A stretch of 62,850 bases of DNA from an uncultured Clostridium sp. (GCA_900553755.1 USEX01000004.1:1-62850); one strand, 5' to 3'; shown: positions 16,682-27,133, counted from the stretch's first letter. Notes: generated by a model not told the origin, from the sequence alone. Numbers and translations are program-made.

Positions 16682-19513
16682 TTAGTTTATTTTTGTTAAG
16701 TATCTACTTGGTATAAATACCTGTGTTCCACTAGAAAGTACTACTCTGCTCCAATCATATCCATCTATATTTTTATAAGTAGAATCATCTATAACCGTTA
16801 CTTCAACACCATCTGAAAGTGCTGTTACCTTATCTAATCTAGTACTTGGACCAATTCTTACATTGCATCCATCTCCATCGTTAGTCTTTACTTTTGCTTT
16901 ATAGTTGCATGTCTTTACATCATCAATTTGTTCTAGATATGTTCCAGATACATATCCAATTAATCCATCTGTTGTAATAATTTGTTGCCAATTAGAATTA
17001 ATTCCTCTTTTTACTGATAATAGCACTGTTCCAGCATTTGGTAATTCTCTCAATATCTTTGAATCAGTTGAAGCATCTTCTCTTATACGGATTGATGTAC
17101 CTGTTGTTTTTACATTCATTGCATAGCTTTCTTGATTATTTTTAGGAATAGGTGAAAGTTCCTTATCCATTCCCTCATATAAAGGTATTTGGAATGTAAA
17201 ATTAGATCCCAATTTCCCTGTATTAGCATATGAGCTTCTTAGTATTCTTGCTTCACTATATGCTCCCATTAGATTTTGCATATATTGGTGAGTATATAAT
17301 GATGTTCCATTTGTTGAATCTATATCAAATCTATTTTGATACAATGTATTTTGATAATTATTTAACCAGTTTTCTTTGCATATCTTAATTCCACCTTCAA
17401 GAGCTTTTACCATTGTATCCCAGCCATTTCTCTTAGCTGTGGCTAGCGCATTGTTATAAACTTCTGTTAAAGAATCACCTGTAGCTCCTATGTTAAATGG
17501 ATTATAGTAATACTTACCATTTCCTGCATTCATTTTATGCGTTCCACTCTTAGGATTTGTTCCATTTTCTTGGAATAATCTAGCTATTATGTAATATGGA
17601 TTTACATTTTGGTTTAGGCAAGCTGTATTAATATCTGTTGCATAATCTGCTAAAAATGAATTAGCAACCTTTGATTTTAAGCCTTCTAATGTGCAAGCTC
17701 CTTCTAAGTATTCATTAACATCTTGGAATTGGAATACATCTGTATCATTTAAGAAATTACGTGGATCCATGTAGTATGCTATAGCCTTTTCAGATGCTCC
17801 ATACCATCCTGTATCATATAATGTTGTTCCAGAAATCCATTCTCCACCATAATCTGTTGGAACAAGATTTCTTTTTCTTACTTGATATTCTCCAGCTACT
17901 GCATCACTGAATTTTATTCCTGTATATAAAAATTCAAAATTCCAATTTGGATGTGCATTCATAAGTGCAGATATTTTTTCTTTGTATCCAGGATATTTGT
18001 TTTCGTCCAGACTTTCAAGTACATTTATTGGTTTCACAAATTTAAATTTTTGTGCATTTGAGTTATTTCCGTAGCAAACCTGTATATTTGTACCATTTGC
18101 TGCTATTCCATTTGCTGCATCAAGATATAATCCATTACATTTTGATATTAAATAATAATATCCATTACCTGCATTTTTTATTATCCATTTTTGTGCATCT
18201 GAATTATTTGGTGTGCATTGCCATACATTCGTACCTGCCGTTTTTCCCCCATTTGCTACATCTAAAACTTTAGAAGAATGGGCAGCTGTTATTGTGTAAT
18301 ATCCATTGCCTAAATATTTAACTGTAAAACGTTGCCTTGTAACAGACTTTTTTGAATATAATTGAACATTAGCTCCACTTATATTAGAACCATCTGCTAC
18401 ATCTAGTACATATCCACTATTAATTCCAGACTCTATCTGATAGGTACCATCTTCTATTGTTTTTGTTCCTGCTAGCTCTGAATATTTTTCAAATTTAAAT
18501 TTCTGTGCATTTGAATTATTTCCATAGCAAACTTGTACATTTGTACCATTTGCTGCTACTCCGTTCGCTACATCAAGATATAATCCATTACATTTTGATA
18601 TTAAATAATAATATCCATTTCCTGCATCCTTTATTATCCATTTTTGTGCATCTGAATTATTTGGTGTACATTGCCATACATTCGTACCTGCCGTTTTTCC
18701 TCCATTTGCCACATCCAATACCTTGTTTGAATGCTTAGCTGTAATAGTATAATACCCATTACCTAAATATTTCACTACAAAACGTTGTTGATTTTTAGAA
18801 GCATTTTTATATAATTGAACATTGGCTCCACTTACATTTGAACCATTTAATACATCCAATACATATCCATTATTTATTCCTGATTTTATTACATATGTTC
18901 CATCTTCTATTGTTTTTGTTCCTGTTGGAGTATTACTTGTAGAATCATTATTGCTTTGTACTTTTTCAAATTTAAATTTCTGTGCATTTGAATTATTTCC
19001 ATAGCAAACTTGTATATTTGTACCATTTGCTGCTACTCCATTCGCTGCATCTAGATATAGTCCATTACATTTTGATATTAAATAATAATATCCATTTCCT
19101 GCATCCTTTATTACCCATTTTTGTGCATCTGAATTATTTGGTGTGCATTGCCATACATTTGTGCCTGCTGTTTTTCCTCCATTTGCTACATCTAAGACTT
19201 TGCTTGAATGCTTAGCGGTAATAGTATAATACCCATTATCTAAGTATTTTACTATAAAACGTTGTTGGTCTACTGAAGCATTTTTATATAGTTGAACATT
19301 GCCCCCACTTACTTTCGAAGCTCCCACTACATCCAATACATAATCGTTATTTACCGCAGATTTTATCACATATGTTCCATCTTCTATTATCTTATTTTCT
19401 GCCACTACTTTTTCCAAACTTATATCTCTTGTTTTGTAATTTGCATTGCTAGTAGCTCCTGCCACAGATAGTAATATTAACATTATTGCTATTACTTTTA
19501 TATATCTTCTCAT
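16682..19513 (-). CDS. Secreted cell-wall glucosaminidase with three ricin-type lectin domains and SH3 repeats
   Basis: The product is 943 residues. A signal peptide (1-24) is followed by three ricin-type beta-trefoil domains (about 40-185, 203-347, 350-497). Each begins IEDGTY-I-S and carries QxW-like repeats such as NSDAQKWIIKDAGNGYYYLISK. Residues ~500-760 are an endo-beta-N-acetylglucosaminidase domain (LMNAHPNWNFEFLYTG, ARLFQENGTNP, NPFNIGA) that cuts peptidoglycan glycans. Two SH3-like wall-binding repeats follow (TTGTSIRIREDAS; DGCNVRIGPSTR). The lectins probably bind surface polysaccharide made by the adjacent cluster. The near-identical lectin copies indicate recent internal duplication. 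Confidence 0.88.
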   Translation of the reverse strand: MRRYIKVIAIMLILLSVAGATSNANYKTRDISLEKVVAENKIIEDGTYVIKSAVNNDYVLDVVGASKVSGGNVQLYKNASVDQQRFIVKYLDNGYYTITAKHSSKVLDVANGGKTAGTNVWQCTPNNSDAQKWVIKDAGNGYYYLISKCNGLYLDAANGVAANGTNIQVCYGNNSNAQKFKFEKVQSNNDSTSNTPTGTKTIEDGTYVIKSGINNGYVLDVLNGSNVSGANVQLYKNASKNQQRFVVKYLGNGYYTITAKHSNKVLDVANGGKTAGTNVWQCTPNNSDAQKWIIKDAGNGYYYLISKCNGLYLDVANGVAANGTNVQVCYGNNSNAQKFKFEKYSELAGTKTIEDGTYQIESGINSGYVLDVADGSNISGANVQLYSKKSVTRQRFTVKYLGNGYYTITAAHSSKVLDVANGGKTAGTNVWQCTPNNSDAQKWIIKNAGNGYYYLISKCNGLYLDAANGIAANGTNIQVCYGNNSNAQKFKFVKPINVLESLDENKYPGYKEKISALMNAHPNWNFEFLYTGIKFSDAVAGEYQVRKRNLVPTDYGGEWISGTTLYDTGWYGASEKAIAYYMDPRNFLNDTDVFQFQDVNEYLEGACTLEGLKSKVANSFLADYATDINTACLNQNVNPYYIIARLFQENGTNPKSGTHKMNAGNGKYYYNPFNIGATGDSLTEVYNNALATAKRNGWDTMVKALEGGIKICKENWLNNYQNTLYQNRFDIDSTNGTSLYTHQYMQNLMGAYSEARILRSSYANTGKLGSNFTFQIPLYEGMDKELSPIPKNNQESYAMNVKTTGTSIRIREDASTDSKILRELPNAGTVLLSVKRGINSNWQQIITTDGLIGYVSGTYLEQIDDVKTCNYKAKVKTNDGDGCNVRIGPSTRLDKVTALSDGVEVTVIDDSTYKNIDGYDWSRVVLSSGTQVFIPSRYLTKIN
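18036..19410. repeat. Three direct DNA repeats of ~450 bp encoding ricin domains
   Basis: Copies begin near 18036, 18488 and 18965 and are strongly alike at the nucleotide level, for example the segment encoding KTAGTNVWQCTPNNSDAQKW. Spacing is about 453 and 477 bases; the longer spacing comes from a Ser/Thr/Asn-rich linker. Such repeats allow copy-number change by recombination and can confuse short-read assembly. Confidence 0.85.
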
Positions 19514-19624
19514 ATGTATCTCTCCTTTTGTCTTATTCTCGCTTTATTGTATCATGAAACTTGTAAAAAAGGAACATATTTTGTCATTTTTTTCTTGCTA
19601 TTTTTTACTAGTTTTGCAAAAAAT

Positions 19625-19654
19625 ATCTACCTAAAAATTATTTTCTAGGTAGAT
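19625..19654 (-). terminator. Terminator after the FAD-dependent oxidoreductase gene
   Basis: ATCTACCTA (19625-19633) pairs with TAGGTAGAT (19646-19654), flanked by A- and T-runs on both sides. It lies just beyond the stop at 19664 on the minus strand and separates the polysaccharide cluster from the glucosaminidase gene. Confidence 0.75.
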
Positions 19655-19663
19655 TTTTTTCAA

Positions 19664-21244
19664 TTAATTTTGTTCTGTTTTTTTTACTTCATGATATTCT
19701 TTATCTGTATTTACATTCCAAATATTTGACTTATCTGCTATTCCATTACGTATATTCTTAGCTGCTTCTATAGCTGTTACCATAGAGTGATCCATGTTGT
19801 TATATCTGTGTTGTCCATTTCTTCCTACGCAGTATAAATTATCTATATTATTTACGTAGTCTATTAATTTATCGATATCTTTGTATGTGTCGAAATATGC
19901 AGGATATGCTTTCTTAATTCTTTCACGATGAGAATCTTCAACTTGATCTTTGCTAATTATATTCATTGAAACTAATTCATCTATTGCAAAGTTAATAAAT
20001 TCTTCATCAGACATATTCCAGTATTCATCGCCTTCACTGCATGTATATTCCAATCCAATCCATACTTTGTTTTCTGCATCTTTTACCAAGTATGGGGACC
20101 AGTTATTGAATATTTGAATTCTACACATTTTAACTTCTGGTTCTTGAACATAAATCCAGCAATCTGGGACTATATTTCCTAAAGTTTTAATATCTGTTTT
20201 GTTTTCTAGGTTTAGCTTGTCTACTAATAATCCAACTGTTATAAAGTCTCTGAAAGGCAATCCTTTAGCTATATCTTTTATTTCTGTTGGTACATCTATT
20301 CCTGTAAATCCTGCTACTAAATCATTCATTGGCATAGAAGAAACAAATATATCTCCTTCTATTGTTTTAATTCCTTCAGGTGTTTCACATTCGGCAGAAA
20401 CTATTTTTCCATCTTTAAAGTTCAATTTTTTAACAGTATATCCTTTTAATATTGATGCGCCTTCATTTGAAACCTTATTAGCTAAAGTCTCCCATAAATG
20501 CCCTGGTCCATATTTTGGATACCAAAATTGTTCTATCAAAGAAGTTTCTGTATTTTCGCTATTTTTCTTGCCAAATGCTTTATGGAACATATCTTTTATT
20601 ACTGCTTTAATAGATATTCCTTTTACACGTTGAGCACCCCAGTCAGCAGATATTTCACTTGGATGTCTTCCCCAAAGCTTTTCAGTATATTTTTCAAAGA
20701 ACATGCTATAAAGTACTTTACCAAATCTGTTGATGTAAAAATCTTCTAATGATTTTTCTTCTCTTTTAAATATCAATGATTTTAAATAGCTAAAACCAGC
20801 TTTCATTGTACGGCCAAAGCCCATATTCTTAAAAGTTTGCATCTTCATACTAATTGGATAATCAAAGAATTTCTTTAAATAATAAATTCTAGAAACCCTT
20901 TGTCTTATAAGCATTACATCGTCTTCTTTTTCAGGGTCTGGTCCACCTTCTTCAAGAGGTTTTACTCTTCCTAGCTTTTCATCATCAAATGAATTTTTGC
21001 CTTGTACTGGCATTAAATCATGCCAGAAATTCATTACTCTTTCATCTTTCGAGAAGAATCTATGTCCTCCTATATCCATACGATTTCCATTATATTTTAC
21101 TGTTTTAGAAATTCCTCCAATTTCTTGTGTTTCTTCTAGCACTGTTACATTATATTGCTCATTTCCTTTTTCTTTTAATAGTTCATGAGCCATTGTTAAT
21201 CCTGCAGGACCAGCACCAATAATAACTACGTTTTTCTTTTCCAT
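19664..21244 (-). CDS. FAD-dependent oxidoreductase, UDP-galactopyranose-mutase/amine-oxidase-like
   Basis: The product is 526 residues from the ATG at 21244 behind AGAAAGGA; the longer frame to 21298 runs back into the neighbouring gene. VVIIGAGPAGLTMAHELL is the FAD-binding dinucleotide fold. DIGGHRFFSKDERVMNFW and YTEKLWGRHPSEISADWG are typical of the NAD(P)/FAD-dependent proteins found in polysaccharide clusters, related to UDP-galactopyranose mutase. The C-terminal YCVGRNGQHRYNNMDHS completes the flavin site. It probably acts on a nucleotide- or lipid-linked sugar; the exact reaction is not determined. It is the last gene of the cluster. Confidence 0.75.
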   Translation of the reverse strand: MEKKNVVIIGAGPAGLTMAHELLKEKGNEQYNVTVLEETQEIGGISKTVKYNGNRMDIGGHRFFSKDERVMNFWHDLMPVQGKNSFDDEKLGRVKPLEEGGPDPEKEDDVMLIRQRVSRIYYLKKFFDYPISMKMQTFKNMGFGRTMKAGFSYLKSLIFKREEKSLEDFYINRFGKVLYSMFFEKYTEKLWGRHPSEISADWGAQRVKGISIKAVIKDMFHKAFGKKNSENTETSLIEQFWYPKYGPGHLWETLANKVSNEGASILKGYTVKKLNFKDGKIVSAECETPEGIKTIEGDIFVSSMPMNDLVAGFTGIDVPTEIKDIAKGLPFRDFITVGLLVDKLNLENKTDIKTLGNIVPDCWIYVQEPEVKMCRIQIFNNWSPYLVKDAENKVWIGLEYTCSEGDEYWNMSDEEFINFAIDELVSMNIISKDQVEDSHRERIKKAYPAYFDTYKDIDKLIDYVNNIDNLYCVGRNGQHRYNNMDHSMVTAIEAAKNIRNGIADKSNIWNVNTDKEYHEVKKTEQN

Positions 21245-21263
21245 CTTTTTATCCTTTCTTAAT

Positions 21264-22574
21264 TTATTTTTTATTGTATATTCCTTTAGCCACAACATAT
21301 CCTATTAATAATAAGACTTGCACAATTGATGAAGCAAAAAGCCTTTGAGACTCAAAAGGTGCACCTACTATTAATGTAAATATATTAGCAGCAATTAGTA
21401 CCGTAAAAAATGCTAAATACCAATTTATATTTTTGTTTTTAGCTAAATCATATAAAATATAAATTATAGCTATTCCTACTATCATATATACCATAGCAAA
21501 GTTAATTGGTAAAATTATATTTCCAATTTCAGTATATATTTGATTAGCATATTTTTCATTTATAAACACATCATTTGGTATATATGATGCGGTACCTATA
21601 TTTGATGATCCTAATTGTACTGTTTTTGATATGATAAATTTCAAATAATTTTTATCATTCTTTAGCGATGTATTAGCAAAATTCTTTATTTCTTCAACAG
21701 AATACTGCTCTTTTAATTTATCTAATGCAGTCCAACAGATTTCACCATCGCTTCTATCGCCCTTTATTTCATCTACAACCTTTATCATTTCTTCATTGCC
21801 TGATTGTTTGTATGAATTACTGTTTATTGCAGTGATTGTATTATTTATATATGAAACTGCAGTTATTGAAAACTCCCCATATTGCATCTTCATCAATCCA
21901 CAATATCCCAGTAATATAACTGAACAAACAGCACAGCTTATAATACCTGCAATTACCTCTTTTTCTTTTTTATTAAATATTAATCTTAATATCCAGAATA
22001 AGAAATATATTGGTAATAAATAAATAAATGACGGTCTTGTTAAAATCATACCTAATACTATAATGCCCAATATTATTGCAGTACTTTTTTTAGGTTTTTC
22101 CAAGTATAATATTGTTACAAAACTTAGCAATATGCTTTCAAATATTGAAATTGCTTCTGTTAAAATCATTATATTCCACAATACTATAAATGGACAAATT
22201 CCAAATACTATTGTTAATACCGATGTGATTATATTACTTTTAGTTATTTTTTTCAAGCAAAAATAAAATAATATTAGAGTAATTATAAATAGTATTTTTT
22301 GTGCCATTGCCACACTATTGTATAAATTTTCTTGTCCTGAAATCTTTCCAATCGCTTTAATAAAATATGGATACACAGGCGTTCTTAATTCATTAACTTG
22401 ACCTCGTAAAATACTTGTATTATATTTCTCTGCATATGTATAGCTATCAGAAGTCATAACATAATTTGGAACTGTATTATAAATTTTTACTTGAACAAAT
22501 ATGCAAAACAATAAAACATATATTAACGGTTGCTTAAAAATATTAATAATTTTTTCTTTTATATCTTTTTCCAT
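21264..22574 (-). CDS. Polytopic membrane protein, GT-C/GT39-like glycosyltransferase
   Basis: The product is 436 residues with about ten membrane helices. Features of the GT-C class are an acidic first external loop (MTSDSYTYAEKYN), a conserved helix with RTPVYPYFIKAIG and the second loop LTEAISIFES. Such enzymes use polyprenyl-phosphate sugars outside the membrane to decorate glycans. The donor could come from the GtrB-like enzyme at 13.7 kb (inference). It is 20 bases from both neighbours and shares their direction. Confidence 0.65.
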   Translation of the reverse strand: MEKDIKEKIINIFKQPLIYVLLFCIFVQVKIYNTVPNYVMTSDSYTYAEKYNTSILRGQVNELRTPVYPYFIKAIGKISGQENLYNSVAMAQKILFIITLILFYFCLKKITKSNIITSVLTIVFGICPFIVLWNIMILTEAISIFESILLSFVTILYLEKPKKSTAIILGIIVLGMILTRPSFIYLLPIYFLFWILRLIFNKKEKEVIAGIISCAVCSVILLGYCGLMKMQYGEFSITAVSYINNTITAINSNSYKQSGNEEMIKVVDEIKGDRSDGEICWTALDKLKEQYSVEEIKNFANTSLKNDKNYLKFIISKTVQLGSSNIGTASYIPNDVFINEKYANQIYTEIGNIILPINFAMVYMIVGIAIIYILYDLAKNKNINWYLAFFTVLIAANIFTLIVGAPFESQRLFASSIVQVLLLIGYVVAKGIYNKK

Positions 22575-22595
22575 TGTTCTTTCCTTTCCATATTC

Positions 22596-24794
22596 TTATT
22601 TAAAAATATTCTGTACTCCATGCTTTATTTTTCTTAATCCTCTATAAACTTTTCTCGCTGCTCTACCTGGTAAAGAATTAAGCATTCTTTCTATTTTTAA
22701 TATTCTTTCATCTGGTTGTTGAACTTCCCCAGTTGTAGGAATATATACAGGCATAGTAGGATTATTCCAATAATAAGGTTGTCCATTTGTAAGTAATAGC
22801 ATATATATGTCTTTAGAATATTTTTCAAATAATTTTTCATGTCCTTCTCTAGATATCTGGTATAAGTACACTCTCATTTTTTTATTAAATTGCCTTGACA
22901 TTGAATCTTTTCTTATTCTATATAAATTAAGTTTTTCTGGAATAGACACTCCTAAACATCCGTGTTCTGCTAAGCTTACCCAGCCATCATAATCTTCCAT
23001 TCCATATTCCATTTTTATTCTATTTTGGCCAAAATTCAAGAAATCATTTTTTCTTATTACTACAAAGGCTGCAAGCATATTTGCACATAATAAATATGGT
23101 ATATGAACATTAAAAGTTGGCCATACCGCTGTGCTTCCTTCAAAATATTGAACCCAGCTATAAACATATGAAACATTACTATATTGATGTAATATTTTTA
23201 TTGCCTTGTCATAAAATGTTGGATCAATCTTATCATCTGCATCTAGGAATGCTACAAACTCTCCTCTTGCTTCCTTTGCTCCTACATTTCTTGCATTAGC
23301 TAATCCTTTGTTCTCTATGTTTACTACTCTTACCTTTTCATCATCTTTATATTGTTCTAACACCTTTACACTTTCTTCATCAGTGCTTCCATCATTTACT
23401 ATTATTATTTCATAATTCTTATAAGTAGTGGCTTTAATACTTTCTATTGTTTCTGGTAAAGTTTTTCCTAAATTGTAATATGGAATTACCACTGACAATA
23501 AATCCTTCTCTTCATCATATTGCTTTATATATTCATCTTTAGGCATTTCTTCAACAAATGGAAATTTCTCTTTAGGTTTATTTTTATTTTTTATTACATC
23601 TTTAAAGAATTCTCTTCTCATCTTTAAGTTATCTTCCATATTGCACAAGTCATGAATTCTTGATTTTGCATTGTCTCCCATTTGTTTTAAGTCTTCATCA
23701 GACATATTTAATAATTGTTCTAGTTTTTCTTCAAAATCGCCATCTTTCTCCCAGTCAAAAATCAATCCATTCTTTCCGGAATCCTTTACCATTTCTGCCT
23801 GTCCACCGCTTCTTGAAACTAGTACAGGCTTTCCTAGCCACATTGAGTATATACATGTATTAGGAAAGTTTTCATACAGTGATGGAATCGTTACTGCTGT
23901 AGCTGATAAGATATGAGGAATCAAATCTAAATGTGGTATTGGGTTCATCATTTCTAAATTGCCACTTTCTATATACTTAGCATATTTCTTTTTTAGATCC
24001 TCTCCAACATATGTGCCTTTCGATTCTAGTATTGTATCTCCACCAATAATTTTAACCTTAAAGTCTAAGCCTTTTTTCCATAATTTTTCAGCGCCTTTTA
24101 GCATTTGCACAACGCCTTTTCTATACTCTGTTCTTCCAAAATATAATATAGTTTTCTTTTCAGGTTTTTTGATATCCTCTTTTTCATATTTTTCTAGCTC
24201 TTCTTTATCTATGTCAAAAGGTAAATTTATTACTTTAATTTTTTCATCTACTAAATATTGTAATTTATCTGCTAAAAACTGGCTTGGACATACTAATGCA
24301 TCTGCACCTTTAATACAAAATTTTTCCATCTCTCCAATCCAATAAAATGGTAATTCATACGTATTAAATTGATTAATTTTTAAAGTTTCAAAGCTTGGAG
24401 TATGAAGATGTACAACTAATGGAATATCTTTCAGTTTTTCATTCAACATCAATTTATTTTGTATAATATATTGTCCATACGCATTATATTCCTGCATTTC
24501 TATAATATCAGGTTTTCCATATTTATCAATCATCTTCATTATCACTTCATAGTATTGATAAGCCAATGCATTATCATATCCTAAGTATTGATAGTTTTCT
24601 CCTTCTCCTTGTTGAAATCTTTCAATTCTGTAACCTTCTTTTGCTTTCTCTGATTTATTTCCATTAATGCTTCTTACTATTACTGTTACATCATCTCCAG
24701 CTTTAGCAAACATTTTAGCGCAATTTTCTACATATGTTCCAATTCCGCCTCCAAAATCTGGTGCAAATTCACCTGTTAAAAACCAAATTTTCAT
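22596..24794 (-). CDS. Bifunctional glycosyltransferase: GT4 + GT2 domains
   Basis: The product is 732 residues. Residues 1-400 are a GT4 (GT-B fold) enzyme: GEFAPDFGGGIGTYVENCAK donor/acceptor loop, YFGRTEYRKGV, and the ENFPNTCIYSMWLGKPVLVS block with the conserved glutamate pair replaced by a related pattern. Residues ~430-650 are a GT2 (GT-A) enzyme: SVVIPYYNLGKTLPETIESI, DGSTDEESVKVLE and the metal motif FLDADDKID. Both act in the cytoplasm on nucleotide sugars, so the protein may add two sugars in succession. The C-terminal tail GRAARKVYRGLRKIKHGVQNIFK is basic and probably sits on the membrane. Confidence 0.85.
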   Translation of the reverse strand: MKIWFLTGEFAPDFGGGIGTYVENCAKMFAKAGDDVTVIVRSINGNKSEKAKEGYRIERFQQGEGENYQYLGYDNALAYQYYEVIMKMIDKYGKPDIIEMQEYNAYGQYIIQNKLMLNEKLKDIPLVVHLHTPSFETLKINQFNTYELPFYWIGEMEKFCIKGADALVCPSQFLADKLQYLVDEKIKVINLPFDIDKEELEKYEKEDIKKPEKKTILYFGRTEYRKGVVQMLKGAEKLWKKGLDFKVKIIGGDTILESKGTYVGEDLKKKYAKYIESGNLEMMNPIPHLDLIPHILSATAVTIPSLYENFPNTCIYSMWLGKPVLVSRSGGQAEMVKDSGKNGLIFDWEKDGDFEEKLEQLLNMSDEDLKQMGDNAKSRIHDLCNMEDNLKMRREFFKDVIKNKNKPKEKFPFVEEMPKDEYIKQYDEEKDLLSVVIPYYNLGKTLPETIESIKATTYKNYEIIIVNDGSTDEESVKVLEQYKDDEKVRVVNIENKGLANARNVGAKEARGEFVAFLDADDKIDPTFYDKAIKILHQYSNVSYVYSWVQYFEGSTAVWPTFNVHIPYLLCANMLAAFVVIRKNDFLNFGQNRIKMEYGMEDYDGWVSLAEHGCLGVSIPEKLNLYRIRKDSMSRQFNKKMRVYLYQISREGHEKLFEKYSKDIYMLLLTNGQPYYWNNPTMPVYIPTTGEVQQPDERILKIERMLNSLPGRAARKVYRGLRKIKHGVQNIFK

Positions 24795-24816
24795 CTACAC
24801 AATCGTTCCTTTCATA

Positions 24817-26109
24817 TTAGCTTTTTAATAGTCTTATCGCTTTCCTAATAGCCCTTACTATAATAGTATGGTTTAATTTATATTCTAATATTTTAAGTAT
24901 ATATACAAATTTGCTATTCCTATATGTAATGTTATCCGTTATTTTAAATTTTCCTTGTATTATTTGACTATATTTGTTTTTTGCCATATAAATTTCATTT
25001 ATATTTCTTGTTTTTATTATATATTCTATAAATCCCAAATAATATTTAGATGGTAAAAAAGTTGTTAAATTAAATACTGTTGCAAATTTTTCATACTTTT
25101 GCCTATACACATATTCCGAATATTCTGTTTTTTCTAATGTTATTACTATTATGTTAAATTTATTGTTTTTTTCTTTTATTTGTTTATATAATTTTGCATC
25201 ACAGCCAATTTGTGGCAATATATACAATATTGTTTCTTTGTTTTCCTTCGGAAAGGTTTTATCAAAATTCAATTCATTGTACTGCAGTAAATCCTCTGTT
25301 TTTTCTTCAGAATATATCACAGGCTCAACTCTTTTAGTTATCTTATCTGCTTCAATTTTAAGATCCCTCAGCCTCAATTCATTTTCTTTTTTCTTGGTAT
25401 CATTTACTTCTGTAAGTAAACTTTGCATTCTTCTTCTATACCAAAATCCGTAATACGTAACTTGAACAGGATAATCGCCTTCTGCAAGCATTCTAAGCCA
25501 TAAGTGCCAATCTTCATTTACATACCTCTTTGCCACTCCATATCCACTTAGGTTCAGTATCTTATCTTTTCTTATTAATGCTGTAGCAGTTATTTGGTTC
25601 TCTGTCTTCATTTTTTCACTGTCAAATTTATGGTCAACCAAATAAATATATTTTCCAAATCCTACAGAGTTAGTAAACGCCCATGATGCTTCTTTATTAC
25701 TTTCCATTGTCCAATACAATGTTTCTATATAAGTTGGTTCAATCAAATCATCTGCATCTAACGGTAGTATGTACTTTGTCTTTGAATGTTTTATAGCATA
25801 ATCTCGCCCCTTAGCCAAGCCTTCATTTTCTTTATGATAAACTTTGATTCTATTATCCATTTTTTCAACTTGTTTTAGGTAATCTAATGCTTCTTCTTGT
25901 GTGCTTCCATCATCTACGATTATCCATTCCCAATATGGAAAAGTTTGATTAAACACACAATTTATTGTTTGCCACATAAATTCTTGAGCATTATAAAACG
26001 ATGTTACAATTGTTACTAATGGTTCAGCATCTTGACTTTTATAGTAATCATTATTCAATTTCATACCTGGTTGTAATTGATAATCCCAAAAATATTTATC
26101 GTCTTTCAT
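24817..26109 (-). CDS. GT2 family glycosyltransferase with C-terminal extension
   Basis: The product is 430 residues from the ATG at 26109, which follows GGAAGG. The GT2 domain spans ~28-250: VTIVTSFYNAQEFMWQTIN, VDDGSTQEEALDYL and the metal motif LPLDADDLIEPTY. The C-terminal ~170 residues are a second domain rich in Lys/Asn (ILYILPQIGCDAKLYKQIKEKNN) without recognisable motifs, ending in a basic amphipathic segment. It transfers a sugar to the growing surface glycan; donor and linkage are unknown. Confidence 0.82.
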   Translation of the reverse strand: MKDDKYFWDYQLQPGMKLNNDYYKSQDAEPLVTIVTSFYNAQEFMWQTINCVFNQTFPYWEWIIVDDGSTQEEALDYLKQVEKMDNRIKVYHKENEGLAKGRDYAIKHSKTKYILPLDADDLIEPTYIETLYWTMESNKEASWAFTNSVGFGKYIYLVDHKFDSEKMKTENQITATALIRKDKILNLSGYGVAKRYVNEDWHLWLRMLAEGDYPVQVTYYGFWYRRRMQSLLTEVNDTKKKENELRLRDLKIEADKITKRVEPVIYSEEKTEDLLQYNELNFDKTFPKENKETILYILPQIGCDAKLYKQIKEKNNKFNIIVITLEKTEYSEYVYRQKYEKFATVFNLTTFLPSKYYLGFIEYIIKTRNINEIYMAKNKYSQIIQGKFKITDNITYRNSKFVYILKILEYKLNHTIIVRAIRKAIRLLKS

Positions 26110-26119
26110 TTTCCTTCCT

Positions 26120-27133
26120 TTACACATTTAATACTTTATCAAAAAATTCTTTATACTGCTCTGAGATTATTTTCCAATCCCATTTTTTTATGCTTTCTAA
26201 ATTTTCTTGTGATAGTTTTTTAAATTCCGAATTGTTTGAAATCAAATATTTTATTTTTTCTTTTAGGCACTCTTTGCTTCTCTCTTGTAAAATATAGTTC
26301 TTTTGGCAATCTCCAAATGCTTCTTCTACAATTCCTACATTAGTTGATATTACTGGTATTCCCATTGCCATTGCTTCTAGTACAGTAAGTGGGCTTCCCT
26401 CTGCCTTTGAGGCACAGACATATAGTTCCAAAGAATTATAAAAATTAGGCATGTCCTTTTGCTCTATCATTTTAATATTTCTATCTGCTAATTTTAATTC
26501 TATTTTATAACCTTCATCTTGTAATTCTTTTATAGCAGGCTTTATTACTCCTTCTACACCTTTCATGTCACAATCATTGTCAGAGCCTTTAAACTTGCTA
26601 TTTCCAACCCATCCCACATTAATATTAGTTACATTCTCAAATCTTTCTAAATTTTGTGGCTTATAGTTATTTAAATCAACACCATCATGGATTATCATCA
26701 TTGGTTTTTTATTTAATTTACTATAAATATCACACAATCTTTTAGAAGTTACAAAATATTTATCAGTGTATTCTAAAATTTTATCTGTTCTCCATTTTTC
26801 TTCGCCCTCTAAATATAACTCGTCACAAACAGAAAAACTTATTTTTTTATTATATATAAATTTCTCTTTAAATTCTTCTGTTGTCATACCAAGCGATTCT
26901 ATATATGAATACATTTCTTCTCGATCAAACAAAGATATATATCCTCTCCATATGAAATGTATTAAATCGTAATTCTGGCAAAATATAAATAATTTTGCCA
27001 TATTACCTTCAAAAATTCTTCCCGGAATTATATCTATATCATAACAATCCAAATTTTTCTTTACTTGATGAGCAATATTATCAAAAGCCCAATTTTCTGT
27101 ATCTATTATAAGAGCTATCTTCTTTTTTTGCAT
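26120..27133 (-). CDS. GT4-like glycosyltransferase
   Basis: The product is 337 residues of a GT-B fold enzyme. The N-terminal domain starts IALIIDTENWAFDNIAHQV. The C-terminal donor domain has NVGWVGNSKFKG and ASKAEGSPLTVLEAMAMGIPVIST, where the E-x7-E pattern (EGSPLTVLE) binds the nucleotide sugar. It lies nine bases after the coiled-coil gene and just upstream of the GT2 gene, so all three are probably translated from one message. Confidence 0.82.
   Translation of the reverse strand: MQKKKIALIIDTENWAFDNIAHQVKKNLDCYDIDIIPGRIFEGNMAKLFIFCQNYDLIHFIWRGYISLFDREEMYSYIESLGMTTEEFKEKFIYNKKISFSVCDELYLEGEEKWRTDKILEYTDKYFVTSKRLCDIYSKLNKKPMMIIHDGVDLNNYKPQNLERFENVTNINVGWVGNSKFKGSDNDCDMKGVEGVIKPAIKELQDEGYKIELKLADRNIKMIEQKDMPNFYNSLELYVCASKAEGSPLTVLEAMAMGIPVISTNVGIVEEAFGDCQKNYILQERSKECLKEKIKYLISNNSEFKKLSQENLESIKKWDWKIISEQYKEFFDKVLNV

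Noticed and set aside
18036..19410. Regular repeats as a CRISPR array
   Set aside because: The ~450 bp repeats encode ricin domains in one open frame; unit size and coding content do not fit CRISPR.
21245..21298. Longer N-terminus for the FAD oxidoreductase
   Set aside because: The extension lacks a ribosome site and overlaps the neighbouring gene's end; ATG 21244 has AGAAAGGA and begins just before the FAD fold.
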